A stretch of DNA of 64,000 bases from contig CP125275.1 of the NCBI GenBank assembly GCA_031674855.1, positions 1 through 64,000 on the forward strand. Reading direction: 5' to 3'. The stretch is from CGIF01 sp031674855. GTDB taxonomy: Bacteria; Bacillota_I; Bacilli_A; Mycoplasmatales; CGIF01. Of the stretch, positions 33,203-42,277 are shown in pieces. Position numbers and translations under genes: made by a program. Positions within the stretch are counted from its first letter, which is position 1; each line of letters opens with the position of its first letter. The notes beneath the pieces are model-generated. The model did not search any database, had not been told where the DNA came from, and saw only the letters and a program-made list of their open reading frames with translations.

Positions 33203-34060
33203 ATGAAGAATAACACAATATCTCGCCCTAATTCAATTGATTTTACTAAATATACCGAATGATTAAAAAGTCGGCATTTATCCGTTAACACGATCCAACT
33301 TTATTTAAGTATTCTGCGACAATTTCCTCTGATCAATCAGACTACTATTCAAAACTACTTCTCGAAAAAGATCAAAGAAGGTGAACCAGCCACTTTATTT
33401 TGAAAGAAATATGCTTTAAATTCTTATGCTAAATTCAAAAGATTAAAAATTCAATGAAATCAAATAGTAAAACTCCCGAGCATTGCCCGAAAGTTTTTTG
33501 CTACCATCAATGAAGCTGAATTAGAATTATTAAAAGTTGCCAAGGTCGAAGAAAGTGAGTGAACTCACCACAGAAACAGTTTAATTTTGGATTTTTTGTT
33601 TTATACGGGAGTAAGGGTATCCGAATTAGTCAATATTCGCCATAGTGATTGAGATTTTCAAGAGCAAACTTTAAGAGTGTTAGGCAAAGGCAACAAATAT
33701 CGATATGTTTTTTTACCACCTTGACTAATTAAACATTTTAACCCCACTTCTCGGAATTATTTTTTTACTACTGATCGGGGCAAACAATTACCTCGGGAAT
33801 GAATTAGTGTAATTATCAAACAAAGAAGAGAAAAAGCCGGCATCAAAAAGCGGATTACTCCCCATACCTTCCGGCGTTCTTTTGCCACCCTTTTAAATAA
33901 TCGGCAAACCCAGTTAACTACGATCCAAAAATTACTCGGTCATGCTCGGTTAGAAACGACAGCTAATTACATTCACAACGATTATCAAACTCTTTACGAG
34001 GATTACAGTAAATTATGAAAAAACCAACCCACTTTAAACGCTTATGAAACAAACAATTAA
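33203..34060 (+). CDS. Tyrosine recombinase/integrase (XerC/D-like)
   Basis: 285 residues, read with several UGA-Trp codons. N-terminal SAM-like core-binding domain ('LSVNTIQLYLSILRQ') and catalytic domain with all key residues: Arg in 'YTGVRVSELVNI', Lys region 'VLGKGNKYRYV', HxxR in 'ITPHTFRRSFA', His in 'LLGHARLE', Tyr in 'TTANYIHND'. Probably integrates the element or resolves dimers; the neighbouring tRNA-Leu is the likely target. A broken homologue lies at 44641-44957. Confidence 0.92.
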
Positions 34061-34187
34061 TTGTCAATACCGAAGAAAAGGTTGTCAGAAAACAGCTTCT
34101 TTTCAACACTTCATTAAACTAAATCTCTTGAAATTAGACAAAGGCTATATTTGCTCTAATTGTAAAGGAATAATCCAAAAGAAATAA
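34044..34187 (+). CDS. Tiny zinc-finger protein
   Basis: 47 residues overlapping the end of the recombinase by 17 bases. C...C then CSNC ('GYICSNCKGI'); a possible treble clef. Function unknown. Confidence 0.55.
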   Translation: MKQTINCQYRRKGCQKTASFQHFIKLNLLKLDKGYICSNCKGIIQKK

Positions 34188-34192
34188 TTTTT

Positions 34193-34606
34193 ATGAAATT
34201 TAACTACAACTATCTAACCAATACTCTCAAAAGAATAAAAGAAGAATACACTTATGAAGTCTGCGAAGATAAGCGTTTTAGCACTTCTAGCGGAATTTAT
34301 GAATTTAAAGGCTTTGAATTAGGAGAAAAAGAATGAATAGTTTTAACTTTTTCTCACTATGAATTGAAAATTATCTATCAAAAGGGAAATTCCTCTTATC
34401 AAAAAACTCTCTCTTTGCCAATTTTTGGAGAAATAAACTTTGAATTTAGCCAATCAGATCAAATAACCAATAATTGTCAAGAGTGTCAGAAGCCCATTAA
34501 ACTCAATCAACCGGATGAAAAAGGCAGACAAGTTTTGGAAATTCACGGCAAATGAACTGGCAAAAATCATAAGTGAATTTGCCAAAATTGTATGGAGAAG
34601 GATTAA
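34193..34606 (+). CDS. Hypothetical protein with C-terminal zinc knuckle
   Basis: 137 residues. The N-terminal part is mixed alpha/beta (KGFELGEKEWIVLTFSHYEL); the C-terminus has CQECQKP ... ICQNCMEKD. Last gene before the outer inverted repeat; a hairpin follows. Confidence 0.6.
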
Positions 34607-34619
34607 GTTTCAAAAAAGT

Positions 34620-34643
34620 GCTGTATTATTTGATTAATACAGC
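34620..34643 (+). terminator. Stem-loop after the recombinase operon
   Basis: Perfect 9-bp stem GCTGTATTA / TAATACAGC with 6-base loop, 14 bases after the stop at 34604-34606. No strong U-run follows, so termination is likely but not certain. Confidence 0.5.
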
Positions 34644-34694
34644 CAATTAATTATTACTTGAATTCTGGTGATTAGCTGATTTTTATTATTTTTA

Positions 34695-35053
34695 CGCTAA
34701 TTATCAGAATTGAGGAGATAATTTTATTTTTATTTCCTCATTGTCTTTCACAGAGGACAAAAAAGTGTTCAATGCGAATCCAATAGTAAGAGAACAGCCA
34801 GCAATGGTCAGGAAGCCCTCCACCTTGGGAAGAATTGGTGCGAAAAGTAATGGAGTAATCCATTAGGGAGAGAATAACCAGTAATGGTTATTGTGCCACT
34901 GGCACTAGGAGCCTTGTCCCGTGAGGTTAAACATGGGAACTAGCAGACCAAGTTTTAGGTTCTTGGCAAACAAAAACGAGGATAGAGGAGGGGAGTTTTT
35001 AAATTTTTACTCCTCTATATATATACGCTCTGCTAGTATAAAAAGAGTAGGAA
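34695..35053 (+). repeat. Outer inverted repeat IR1, left arm (structured)
   Basis: 359 bp matching 44067-44425 in reverse complement with no difference found by eye. Read on + it forms hairpins: TTGTC/GACAA (34741-34760), TAATGGA-GTAA-TCCATTA (34848-34865), ATAACCA-GTAA-TGGTTAT (34874-34891), CCAAG/CTTGG (34948-34966), and TAGAGGAG/CTCCTCTA (34983-35017). Two hairpins have a GUAA (GNRA) tetraloop, which suggests an RNA structure transcribed toward PrimPol. It ends about 70 bases before the PrimPol start. Candidates: non-coding RNA, structured leader or replication origin. Confidence 0.8.
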
Positions 35054-35124
35054 ATTTTCTATCTCTTTTTCTCGCTTATCTTAGAGCGATATAATAAGAC
35101 AGAACCACATTTAACAAAAGCAAA

Positions 35125-35700
35125 ATGAGCAAATTAACTTTAACTGAACAACAATATCTAAAAATGTTTGATCGGAGAGATATTCGCATTCGAATTCCTT
35201 TTCAAGAAAAAGGACCTCATATCCTGAACTGAACTAAATATTATTCAGAAACTTTAAGCATCTCACAAATGCTCGAGCAAGGATTTAACTACGGCATTAG
35301 AACTGGTAAGAAAGTTGGCAATTATTACCATGTCGTGCTAGATTTAGACGATATTTGAGCCAAAGAACGGATTAAAGATGCTCGTTTTGTGGAAACTAAT
35401 AAAGGAATTCATCGTTATTTACTAATTAAAGAATTACCCAAAAATTGTTGATTAGTTAATGAAGAAGGTAAAAAAGTCGGAGAATTACACAGCAAAGGTC
35501 GGCAAATAGTTGGTATTGGTTCTATTCATCCTACTGGCAAAAGATATAGTTTGCGAGGTCGAATTAATGTGAAATTTTGCTTAAAGTTCGAAAGTTTATC
35601 AGAATTACAAAACTATTTAGACCAAAGAAAAATTTTTACTAGCAATTGAGGTAAATTAGGAAAAGAAAATATTAACAGTCTCAATTTATTTACAAGTTAA
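35125..35700 (+). CDS. Primase-polymerase (PrimPol, AEP-like), left copy
   Basis: 191 residues. Archaeo-eukaryotic primase pattern: 'NYYHVVLDLDDIW' (DxD-type metal site), 'TNKGIHRYLLIKELP', 'GELHSKGRQIVGIGSIHPTG' (the sxH-like motif and the usual GxxV.GxgSxHp). As in bifunctional prim-pol domains of plasmids and phages, it probably starts replication of the element. Shorter than the right-arm copy (264): the C-terminal zinc finger is missing here. Confidence 0.8.
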
Positions 35701-35737
35701 AAAAATTAATTATATAATTAAAAAACAAAAAAATATC

Positions 35738-36940
35738 ATGACAAACAAAATTCAATCATTATTAGATCAATTTCCTAGTGAACAAAAAGAACAAATTAAA
35801 ATCATCAATTTTTCTTATCCCATTAATAACACTCCTGACTCTTATAAACCGACTTACGAAAACAAATGATACAATGAAGATGATTTAATTTCATTCAAAG
35901 ATGATAAATTATTTCTCGGAGTTGCCCTTGTAGAAAAAATTAAAGACAATCAATACGGTGATAAAATAAATAATTTTCTAATAGGAGATTTAACTCTTTC
36001 TGATTTTCCTAACTTAGAGATAATTGAATTCGGAAATGGTGTTGATTTAACTTTATTGAAAAGCATCAATATTAGCAAAAATGAGAAAATTAACTATTTA
36101 AGATTTTATGGTAGCAATAATGGTTATATTAATTTAGATAATTTTTTGTTCAATTTAATTATTGATAGTTCTCAATTAACTAAAACAGCAATAGGTTACA
36201 CAGAAGCTTATGCTCGATCAAAGTATGCAATTTCATATAGATTAATAAAGCAACTTTTAGGCAAACAATCAATAATTCCTTACCAAATAATTGATGAAGA
36301 AAAATCATTCAAGAAAATAATTAAACAAAAAGATGAAGAAATCTCTAATCTTAAAGCTGAATTTTCTGAAAAAGAAAAAAAATTGAAGGAAGAAAAGGTC
36401 AAATTAACTTCTGAATCTTCTCAAATTTTATCGGATTTAGGTGACTGAAAGAGCCACAAGTATAGTGAAGTATGAGGAAATTATAGAAGAGATTTTTACG
36501 AAAATATGGGACATGCTCAAACCAAAGGACAAATTATGGAAGATTTTAGATATTATGAAAGAAAGCTGGAAGGAAGAGAAAAACTAATAACAGAGTTAGT
36601 AGAAAAATTAAGCATTCTGCAAAATCGCGAAAATGAAATAATCAAATTTTATCAAGAGTCCGAAGAATTAGCCACTGAACTCTTAGAAATCAAAAAAAAT
36701 CAATTCAACCAATTAATCTCTGACTACAAATCCAAACTAGAAGAAAGTTACCATGGTTACTTAGAGGCCTTTATCGAAGAAAATAGTAAAATCGCTCGCA
36801 AACACCTACTCAAAAAATTTGATGAAAAAGCTCTAAAGGAACTATCAGAGAAGCAAAAGGAAATTAATGAACTAGAAGAAAAAGTGAATAAGTTATCTCA
36901 GCAAACTCAAATAGAGGTTTTGCCTCCTAGTTATAATTAA
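35738..36940 (+). CDS. Coiled-coil protein ending in PPSY (cargo between PrimPol and IR2)
   Basis: 400 residues. N-terminal beta/LRR-like region ('LSDFPNLEIIEFGNGVDLTL'), then long coiled coil (residues about 180-390), ending TQIEVLPPSYN. The right arm has no counterpart between PrimPol and IR2, so this is an insert. Its C-terminal half is clearly paralogous to the chromosomal protein at 3747-4646: both contain 'ELLEIKK' and 'HGYLxxxL', and share the ending. Function unknown. Confidence 0.8.
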
Positions 36941-37109
36941 CCTTTTTTAATAAAAAATTTTGGAGAGTAACAAAACTCTCCTTAATAATTGAGGATCTAT
37001 CTTGAATTATTAAAATTTTTAAAAATTTTGTAAAATCTGAAAATAATTTTTTTTCTAATATATGAGTATTACATGTTAATATATAATATTAAAAAAATCT
37101 AACTTGGTT

Positions 37110-37340
37110 TTATTCCCAACTTCCTAAAATACCAAATATAGAACTTTACTAGAATTAGAAATTAACGAAAAAGTTTACAAAGTTATTGCTAATTTGGTAA
37201 AGAGAATCTGACCCAAATCAAATTCGATTCCTTGTCCTAATCACTTCTTCCTATTCTCTTACTTAATGACGCGTAATTAAGTTAAGAAAATATTCCTTTT
37301 TTAATTATTAATAACTAAACAAAAAAATTATGAAACTAAT
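37110..37340 (+). repeat. Inner inverted repeat IR2, left arm
   Basis: 231 bp matching 42864-43094 in reverse complement with no difference seen. The inner end of each arm stops inside the first codons of the downstream gene: ATG AAA CTA AT on both sides. It therefore carries the leader and start signals for whichever block follows. Confidence 0.85.
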
Positions 37341-37772
37341 TTTAAAAATCAGGAAACAATAATCAGTTCCCAAGAAAAGCAATTACAAAGTAAAGATAGT
37401 GAAATTTCAGAACTAAATAATAAGATTTCCCAAAGAGCCATCCGCATTAGTGAATTATTCCAAGAAAAACAAGAATTAAGAAAGTTATTAACGGATAATA
37501 ATATTACTCCGTCTGAACCCTTAGAAACTGCCGAGATAGCAATTCAAACTGATTCGCAAGCAGATCAAGAAATAGAGTTGTTGGAAAAAAGATTAGCCAA
37601 TATTAGTGACTTCACTGATTACCGGCAAAAGTTAGCTGACAAAAACCAAATAATTGCTGATTTAGAGGAAAAAGTTAAATATTTACTAGCCCAACCTGAC
37701 CATAACAAAAAAAGAGCCTTAATTTTAGGGATTATCGCCCTAATTAGTAGTCTCTTATTAATTTTCAAATAA
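37305..37772 (+). CDS. Coiled-coil protein with C-terminal membrane segment, start unresolved
   Basis: Open frame of 156 codons to TAA 37770-37772. A coiled coil (ELNNKISQRAIRISELFQEK; LEEKVKYLLAQ) is followed by a membrane segment RALILGIIALISSLLLIF. No ATG lies in frame. The ATG inside IR2 (37330-37332) is in another frame and gives only about ten codons (MKLILKIRKQ). So a frameshift, a non-ATG start, or a join made when the repeat was acquired is needed. Confidence 0.5.
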   Translation, partial: LLITKQKNYETNFKNQETIISSQEKQLQSKDSEISELNNKISQRAIRISELFQEKQELRKLLTDNNITPSEPLETAEIAIQTDSQADQEIELLEKRLANISDFTDYRQKLADKNQIIADLEEKVKYLLAQPDHNKKRALILGIIALISSLLLIFK

Positions 37773-37776
37773 ACCC

Positions 37777-38034
37777 ATGACAAATATAGATTTAGGCATC
37801 AAAAGTGCTGTCAAAGACTGAATGAACCATAAATACGAGAATTGAATTAAACAACCCATTGAAAAACAAACTCTAGAATTAGAGAGTTTTATTGGTCAGC
37901 AAGTTGACAAAGCTCAAACAACCGCCCAAAATTATAATCCCCTTAATCAGTATAACCAACAGCCCATTTTTTACCGAGGACTGTTCTGAATTGCTGTGGG
38001 ATTGCTAATTATTCTCTGATTAATTAGTGGCTAA
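37777..38034 (+). CDS. Small tail-anchored protein
   Basis: 85 residues: helical N-terminus (DLGIKSAVKDWMNHKYENWI), Gln/Asn-rich middle, C-terminal segment FWIAVGLLIILWLISG. Four UGA-Trp. Confidence 0.65.
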
Positions 38035-38049
38035 ATAACAAAAAAAACC

Positions 38050-38553
38050 ATGACTAAGAATTTAATAATAATCGCTTTAATAGTGATAATAATTTATCTT
38101 GCTTATCAGCAACGAAATCAAACTAATACTAGTGAAAACAGTCAAGCAATTCAAGATCTCCAAACTGAATTAAAACATTACCAAACTCTTTATGACAAGA
38201 AAATCAATCAAGATTTAGGTTTAACCAACCATGACCAGCTAAGTGAAATAATCTTTGATTATGAAGCTTTGGAGGAAGAAAAGGCTAAACATAATGAGCA
38301 ATTACGAAAGATTAATTTGCTATTTGATGCTAATGCTGGTAATTACCAAACTATTGATTTTAAGGGTTTATATGCTCTTTTAACCAGTATCGCAGAGAGA
38401 GAGAGAGAGCAGAAAGGACGAATGATAATGAGTCCTTGTCTAAAGACCAGAGAGAGCAAAATAGCTCAATACCCGGCAGTTGAAAATGAAAATAATGATA
38501 ATTCACCTCTCTCCCATAAAGCCCAAAGGAAATTAAAAAAGAAAAAGAAGTAA
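38050..38553 (+). CDS. N-anchored coiled-coil protein with basic tail
   Basis: 167 residues: N-terminal membrane segment (LIIIALIVIIIYLAY), coiled coil, an Arg-Glu repeat (REREREQ) from a GA-rich microsatellite at about 38395-38412, and a very basic end KAQRKLKKKKK. Function unknown. Confidence 0.65.
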   Translation: MTKNLIIIALIVIIIYLAYQQRNQTNTSENSQAIQDLQTELKHYQTLYDKKINQDLGLTNHDQLSEIIFDYEALEEEKAKHNEQLRKINLLFDANAGNYQTIDFKGLYALLTSIAEREREQKGRMIMSPCLKTRESKIAQYPAVENENNDNSPLSHKAQRKLKKKKK

Positions 38554-38620
38554 AATTAACGGAGTTTTTTATTTTTGCTACTCCTTAAAAAAGCCAAGAA
38601 AAAGAAAAAAATAATTTAAA

Positions 38621-38899
38621 ATGATTAAAACTTTTAAGGATAAACATACCCAAGCACTTTTTGAAAGACAAAGAGTTTTAAAGTGAAAGCATATTGAAGA
38701 GTTGGCTTATAAAGCCTTGCAATATCTAAATCGTGCTGAAAAGTTAGAAGACTTAGCAGTTTTTTCCGGACTCCGTCTCCATAAATTAAAAGGAGATCGC
38801 AAAGGACAGCATAGCTTAACTATCAAAAATCAATATCGAATCTGTTTTTGATGAAAAAACGGTCATGCTTACGAAGTAGAAATAACCGATTATCATTAA
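38621..38899 (+). CDS. higB: HigB-type toxin
   Basis: 92 residues: 'MIKTFKDKHTQALFERQRVL', 'LNRAEKLEDLAVFSGLRLHK', 'LKGDRKGQHSLTIKNQYRIC' and 'YEVEITDYH'. These fit the RelE-superfamily HigB mRNase, including the late 'QYRICFWWKNGHAY' strand (Trp by UGA). Located 13 bases before higA: toxin first, as usual for higBA. Confidence 0.9.
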
Positions 38900-38912
38900 A
38901 ATTTAATTAATT

Positions 38913-39260
38913 ATGAATAAAACTAAAAAATTTGCTCCTATTCATCCCGGCATAATGCTTAAAGAGGACTTATTATTAGAAAGGAATATTAGCCAAACTC
39001 AATTAGCTAATGATATTAATTTGTCTTTAACACAAATTAGAGAAGTATGTTCTGGTAAAAAACCTATTACTCCCGAATTATCTTTAAGATTAGGTCTTTA
39101 TTTTGGCATGTCTCCTAATTTTTGATTAAATTTACAAAATGATTACGAGCAAGAATGCTTAGAAGATATTTTGGAAAATCAAGAAGCCCAAATTAAAAAA
39201 GAAATTACCCCTTTAATAATTCACAAAAATTCTAATGGTCGCATTAGAAAACACGCTTAA
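38913..39260 (+). CDS. higA: HigA-type antitoxin (HTH)
   Basis: 115 residues. 'PIHPGIMLKEDLLLERNISQ' then helix-turn-helix 'TQLANDINLSLTQIREVCSG' and 'LSLRLGLYFGMSPNFWLNLQ' (Trp by UGA) are the standard HigA/VapI pattern. Binds HigB and represses the operon. It likely stabilises the element. Confidence 0.93.
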
Positions 39261-39282
39261 ACTTCCTAAAAAATAAATTATC

Positions 39283-39390
39283 ATGAATTCCCTAGCAATT
39301 TCTCAAATTTCTAACAGCAGAGAAAGAACAAATATTAATGAGTTCTTGTCTGATAAGAACAGAGAGAGAGAGAGAGCAAAAATTTCCTAA
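39283..39390 (+). CDS. Very short ORF in a partly duplicated segment
   Basis: 35 codons ending ...RERERAKIS. The stretch 39316-39385 resembles 38389-38465 (GAGTCCTTG/GAGTTCTTG then a GA microsatellite), so this is probably a decayed copy of part of the 38050 gene. Low support as a gene. Confidence 0.25.
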   Translation: MNSLAISQISNSRERTNINEFLSDKNRERERAKIS

Positions 39391-39438
39391 CTTTTGGCTT
39401 ATTTTTCCGACAAATACGGAATAAAAATTAAAAAAAAT

Positions 39439-39834
39439 ATGTCAGAATTAGAAAATATAAAATCCTTAGAAAAATATGATGCTTGAAAGAGAGCAAAAAA
39501 GAGTAGAAAAACTTGAATGACAACAATTGCCTTTTTCTTGGCTGTGTTATTAGCTTACATTGCGGGTAATATGCTAATGAAAGTAAATTTAGGAGAAACC
39601 AAAAAGATTTTTACTTATGGCTTTACTGATGAAAAGGATTTAGAAACAGCAAATCAGAGCAAATTACCATCTGATTATACTGAGTGATATAAAAAAATAA
39701 AAGAAAATCCGTGAACTAAAAAATTTGGTAAAAAAGAAGAATATTTCAAAAAATTAGCAGTAAAAATTCCCCTTGATTGCGGAATCTACTGCCAAAACCA
39801 AAATTGTTTTTCTTTCAGATTAAAAGGTCAGTAA
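39439..39834 (+). CDS. Membrane protein whose 3' part overlaps an antisense methyltransferase fragment
   Basis: 131 residues: charged N-terminus, one membrane segment (MTTIAFFLAVLLAYIAGNML), then a soluble part. From 39716 on the opposite strand reads as conserved methyltransferase sequence. The C-terminal third here may therefore be accidental, created when the two halves of the element were joined. Confidence 0.5.
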
Positions 39835-40142
39835 TTTTTAAGTGTTGTGTTGCTTTTAATCACTGGACAGCTCGGCATTCTAATAAGACTGCTTTGTTTA
39901 TTCATAAGCATAAATAGCCATTGGGTTCTAAAATCCGTTCAATTTCGGAAATAAACTGGGTTATTTCCTGATCCGTTTGGTAAACAAGAGGTAATTTTTT
40001 ATTAGCCCTTGTAATATCAGCAACTTTTTCATACTGGGGATCAAAAAATACTAGTGGGGTTATTTCCTCATTGAGGCTAGTCAATAGTTGATAACCATTC
40101 CCTTGATTGGGGAAATTAAACTTAAATTTGTTTAATTTTTCT
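39716..40142 (-). pseudogene. DNA adenine/cytosine-N4 methyltransferase fragment
   Basis: About 141 codons, no clear ATG (open after a TAA at 40143). 'PLVFFDPQYEKVAD' is a DPPY-type catalytic motif variant, followed by 'RILEPNGYLCLWINK' and 'LLIWKKNNFGFGSRFRNQGE', the WxK...G.G...R...E pattern of phage-type site-specific methyltransferases. Complete enzymes are usually 200 or more residues; the AdoMet-binding FxGxG part is not visible. It sits exactly where the two convergent gene blocks meet. Confidence 0.6.
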
Positions 40143-40233
40143 TAGTGTGATTATTTCACAAATACATAGCGACTGCCCCAATAGCAAGGCAAATTAAGTA
40201 TTCTTTGTAATTTTCTTTTATTTTTGTTAGCAT
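40132..40233 (-). CDS. Tiny membrane protein (33 aa)
   Basis: MLTKIKENYKEYL then a membrane segment ICLAIGAVAMYLW and NNHTKKN. Last of the right-arm tiny-gene series. Confidence 0.5.
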
Positions 40234-40298
40234 AGATTTTTTAGTTTGTTTGGTTTTTAAAATGGGCTTGACAGCGAAAAATAAGGGTAGGGTGAATA

Positions 40299-40430
40299 TT
40301 AGTGAATAGTTTTAATATCAAAAGGAGCTAATACTAGTGAGGCATTGAGCAAATTCTCAATGGTTTGTTGGAGCATAATGCCCATGCCAAAAGCTAGTAA
40401 GCTACAAATTAGTCAAGTTCCGTTAGTCAT
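40299..40430 (-). CDS. Tiny membrane protein (43 aa)
   Basis: ATG 40428-40430, TAA 40299-40301. Hydrophobic LICSLLAFGMGIML, then an amphipathic tail. No family recognised. Confidence 0.5.
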
Positions 40431-40436
40431 AGATTT

Positions 40437-40556
40437 TTATTTGTTGAGCAGATCTCCCAGGCGGCGAAATTGTCCGGTGCCAGTTTTGCTTCAATGCTTA
40501 ACATAGCAACCAGCCAAAAACACTGCGGAGAATCAGATTAAATGAGTGGTTTTCAT
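40437..40556 (-). CDS. Tiny putative lipoprotein (39 aa)
   Basis: Signal-like start MKTTHLIWFSAVFLAGC: LAGC fits a lipobox, so the Cys could be lipidated. A basic tail of about 22 residues follows. A lysis or envelope role is guesswork. Confidence 0.5.
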
Positions 40557-40572
40557 ATTTAAGTTGGTGGTT

Positions 40573-40791
40573 TTAATCGTTATTTTTGGAAAAATAAGAA
40601 ATTAAGAGCATTAAGAAAATAGCTATCGCAATAACAATTAAGATTCTTTGAGTTCTAGCTCAATTATCTAAATGCTTGGTCAATAATTCCTTATACTCAG
40701 TGCTTTTTTGTTCCAGTTCAGTTTTTAGTTTTTCATCATAAAAGGAGTTTAAAGCTCCTTTGAAGTCAGGTAAATAGTCTTTTATTCCCAT
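40573..40791 (-). CDS. Small tail-anchored protein (72 aa)
   Basis: Helical N-terminus (DFKGALNSFYDEKLKTELEQ) and C-terminal membrane segment ILIVIAIAIFLMLLISYF. Similar plan to 37777-38034 in the left block. Confidence 0.6.
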
Positions 40792-40799
40792 GGTTTTAG

Positions 40800-41042
40800 T
40801 TAATTTTCAGTTTTTATTTGTGAATTATTAACTTGTTCTTGTTCAGTTTGGTTTTTTTCTAGTAAGAAATTCCGGCATTTTCAATACCTTTCTCCTTTTT
40901 TGTCAGTGCGAGCTGAACCAATAAATAATTGATCAGCAATTTTTACTAAGATTTTATTAGTTCTCGTTCAGACTAAAATAGGGGTTTTAGCCGGATTAAT
41001 AATGTGACAAGAGCAAGTATTTAGGGTAAGGGAGTTGTTCAT
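40800..41042 (-). CDS. Hypothetical soluble protein (80 aa)
   Basis: No membrane segment. 'TPILVWTRTNKILVKIADQL' and 'KGERYWKCRNFLLEKNQ' suggest a small beta-barrel with a short helical tail. Function unknown. Confidence 0.55.
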
Positions 41043-41049
41043 AGTAAGT

Positions 41050-41259
41050 TTAACCGATTTTGGTGCTAGTGCCTGCGTCAGGTTGTTGTGGTTGAGTTCC
41101 TTTGCCTTTGTCAGGTTTGAAAAAGCTGAATGTTTTTTTAATCATGCCAGTTGTATGGATAAAATAGACCACAGCTAAACCCAAGGCAATACCAGCAAAT
41201 CTACCAGTAGCTCAAGAGTAAAGTGCATTTTCAGTTTTGTTTTCGTTAGTTTTTGTCAT
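41050..41259 (-). CDS. Small membrane protein (69 aa)
   Basis: One segment (RFAGIALGLAVVYFIHTTGM) and a Pro/Gln/Lys-rich tail (DKGKGTQPQQPDAGTSTK). The single segment with polar ends resembles small coat proteins of filamentous or enveloped phages, by shape only. Confidence 0.6.
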
Positions 41260-41267
41260 AGGATTTT

Positions 41268-41450
41268 TTATTGTTGTTTGTTTTTTAAATAAGAAACGGT
41301 AATATAAGCAAAAGTAGCATAAATGGAGGCATAAACCACTAACATAGTCACATTATAGAAAGTATGTTTAAGGGTATATTCATAATCAGCTTTATTTATG
41401 TAATCATTGCCTAGTTTTTCGTTGTTTTGTTCGGTAATTTGTTTTGCCAT
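41268..41450 (-). CDS. Small membrane protein (60 aa)
   Basis: Polar N-terminal 29 residues, then one hydrophobic segment (VTMLVVYASIYATFAYITV) and basic end LKNKQQ. Start 9 bases from the neighbouring stop. Confidence 0.65.
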   Translation of the reverse strand: MAKQITEQNNEKLGNDYINKADYEYTLKHTFYNVTMLVVYASIYATFAYITVSYLKNKQQ

Positions 41451-41457
41451 AAATTTG

Positions 41458-41586
41458 TTAATTTTTTTGTTCTAAGGATTTTTTTAATAGTTCGTTTTGT
41501 TCCTGTAACAGGGAGATAATAACTTGTTGGGAGAGGGTTAAATTGTTGAATTCTTTAATTAGGGGTTGTAAGTCAATGCCGAACAT
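41458..41586 (-). CDS. Short helical protein (42 aa)
   Basis: Single amphipathic helix/coiled coil (LSQQVIISLLQEQNELLKKS). Same strand and tight spacing as its neighbours. Confidence 0.5.
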   Translation of the reverse strand: MFGIDLQPLIKEFNNLTLSQQVIISLLQEQNELLKKSLEQKN

Positions 41587-41587
41587 G

Positions 41588-41881
41588 TTAATTGTGATTA
41601 ATTTCGTTTAGTCAAAGAGCCAGATTGTTTTCTTGATCTTGAAAATTTTTTAATTCTTGTTCACCTTCTCCACTTAAACAGCTTAATCCTTGGGCTTTTT
41701 CTAAATCACTTATTCTCGTTCGCACTAATTTCATCAGACAAGGAATTACGACTGTTTTCAAATCTATTCCAAATGATTTTTCTAATGCGGGTAAGAAAAG
41801 ATTGAAATCTAAATCAACTTTTCAATTAAAACCAGCTTCGGGCAGTTGAAAATTTAAGTTAATGTTTGGGAGGTTATTCAT
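41588..41881 (-). CDS. Hypothetical protein (97 aa)
   Basis: ATG 41879-41881; overlaps the next gene upstream by 8 bases. Begins with a beta-like stretch (NINLNFQLPEAGFNWKVDL), then helices. No family recognised. Confidence 0.6.
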
Positions 41882-42269
41882 AATTTTCTGATAAATTTTT
41901 GTTATTTCCTAATTCTAGTTGGTTTTTTTCGTAAGTTAGTTTCAGATTCTTGAAATTATTAGCAATATTTTGAGCATTATTTCTTAGTAAAGAAACTTCT
42001 TGCAAAAGGATATTTTGCGTATTAATCATGCTTTGTAAAATAGGAGCTAATTTTTCCATCGGATCGGGTTGAGATTGCGGAATTAAATTTGTCATTGGTA
42101 ATTTTTGACCAGTAAATTTAGCGATAGCAATTGGAATTAAGGGAAGTAAGGCATTACCTAAAATAGTCATTAAATTAGGTTCTTGATTTTCGGAATTTGT
42201 TTGGGTATTTTGGAAATTTTGAGTTTGGGAGTTTGTATTGTTATTGATTTCTTCAAGGATTTTGGACAT
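41874..42269 (-). CDS. Hypothetical protein with central hydrophobic helix (131 aa)
   Basis: Asn/Gln-rich N-terminus, hydrophobic MTILGNALLPLIPIAIAKF, Pro-rich linker, and a coiled coil (QNILLQEVSLLRNNAQNIAN). Possible membrane-associated structural protein. Confidence 0.65.
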   Translation of the reverse strand: MSKILEEINNNTNSQTQNFQNTQTNSENQEPNLMTILGNALLPLIPIAIAKFTGQKLPMTNLIPQSQPDPMEKLAPILQSMINTQNILLQEVSLLRNNAQNIANNFKNLKLTYEKNQLELGNNKNLSENYE

Positions 42270-42277
42270 AAGGGAAA

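Noticed and set aside
34940..35090. tmRNA-like tag frame in IR1 (ANKNED after a GCA resume-like codon)
   Set aside because: The start resembles Mollicutes proteolysis tags, but no tRNA-like acceptor/T-arm pair was found and the frame runs over 40 codons without the usual hydrophobic tag end.
38389..39385. GA microsatellites as regulatory elements
   Set aside because: They lie in coding or duplicated coding sequence (RERERE) and are better explained by slippage.
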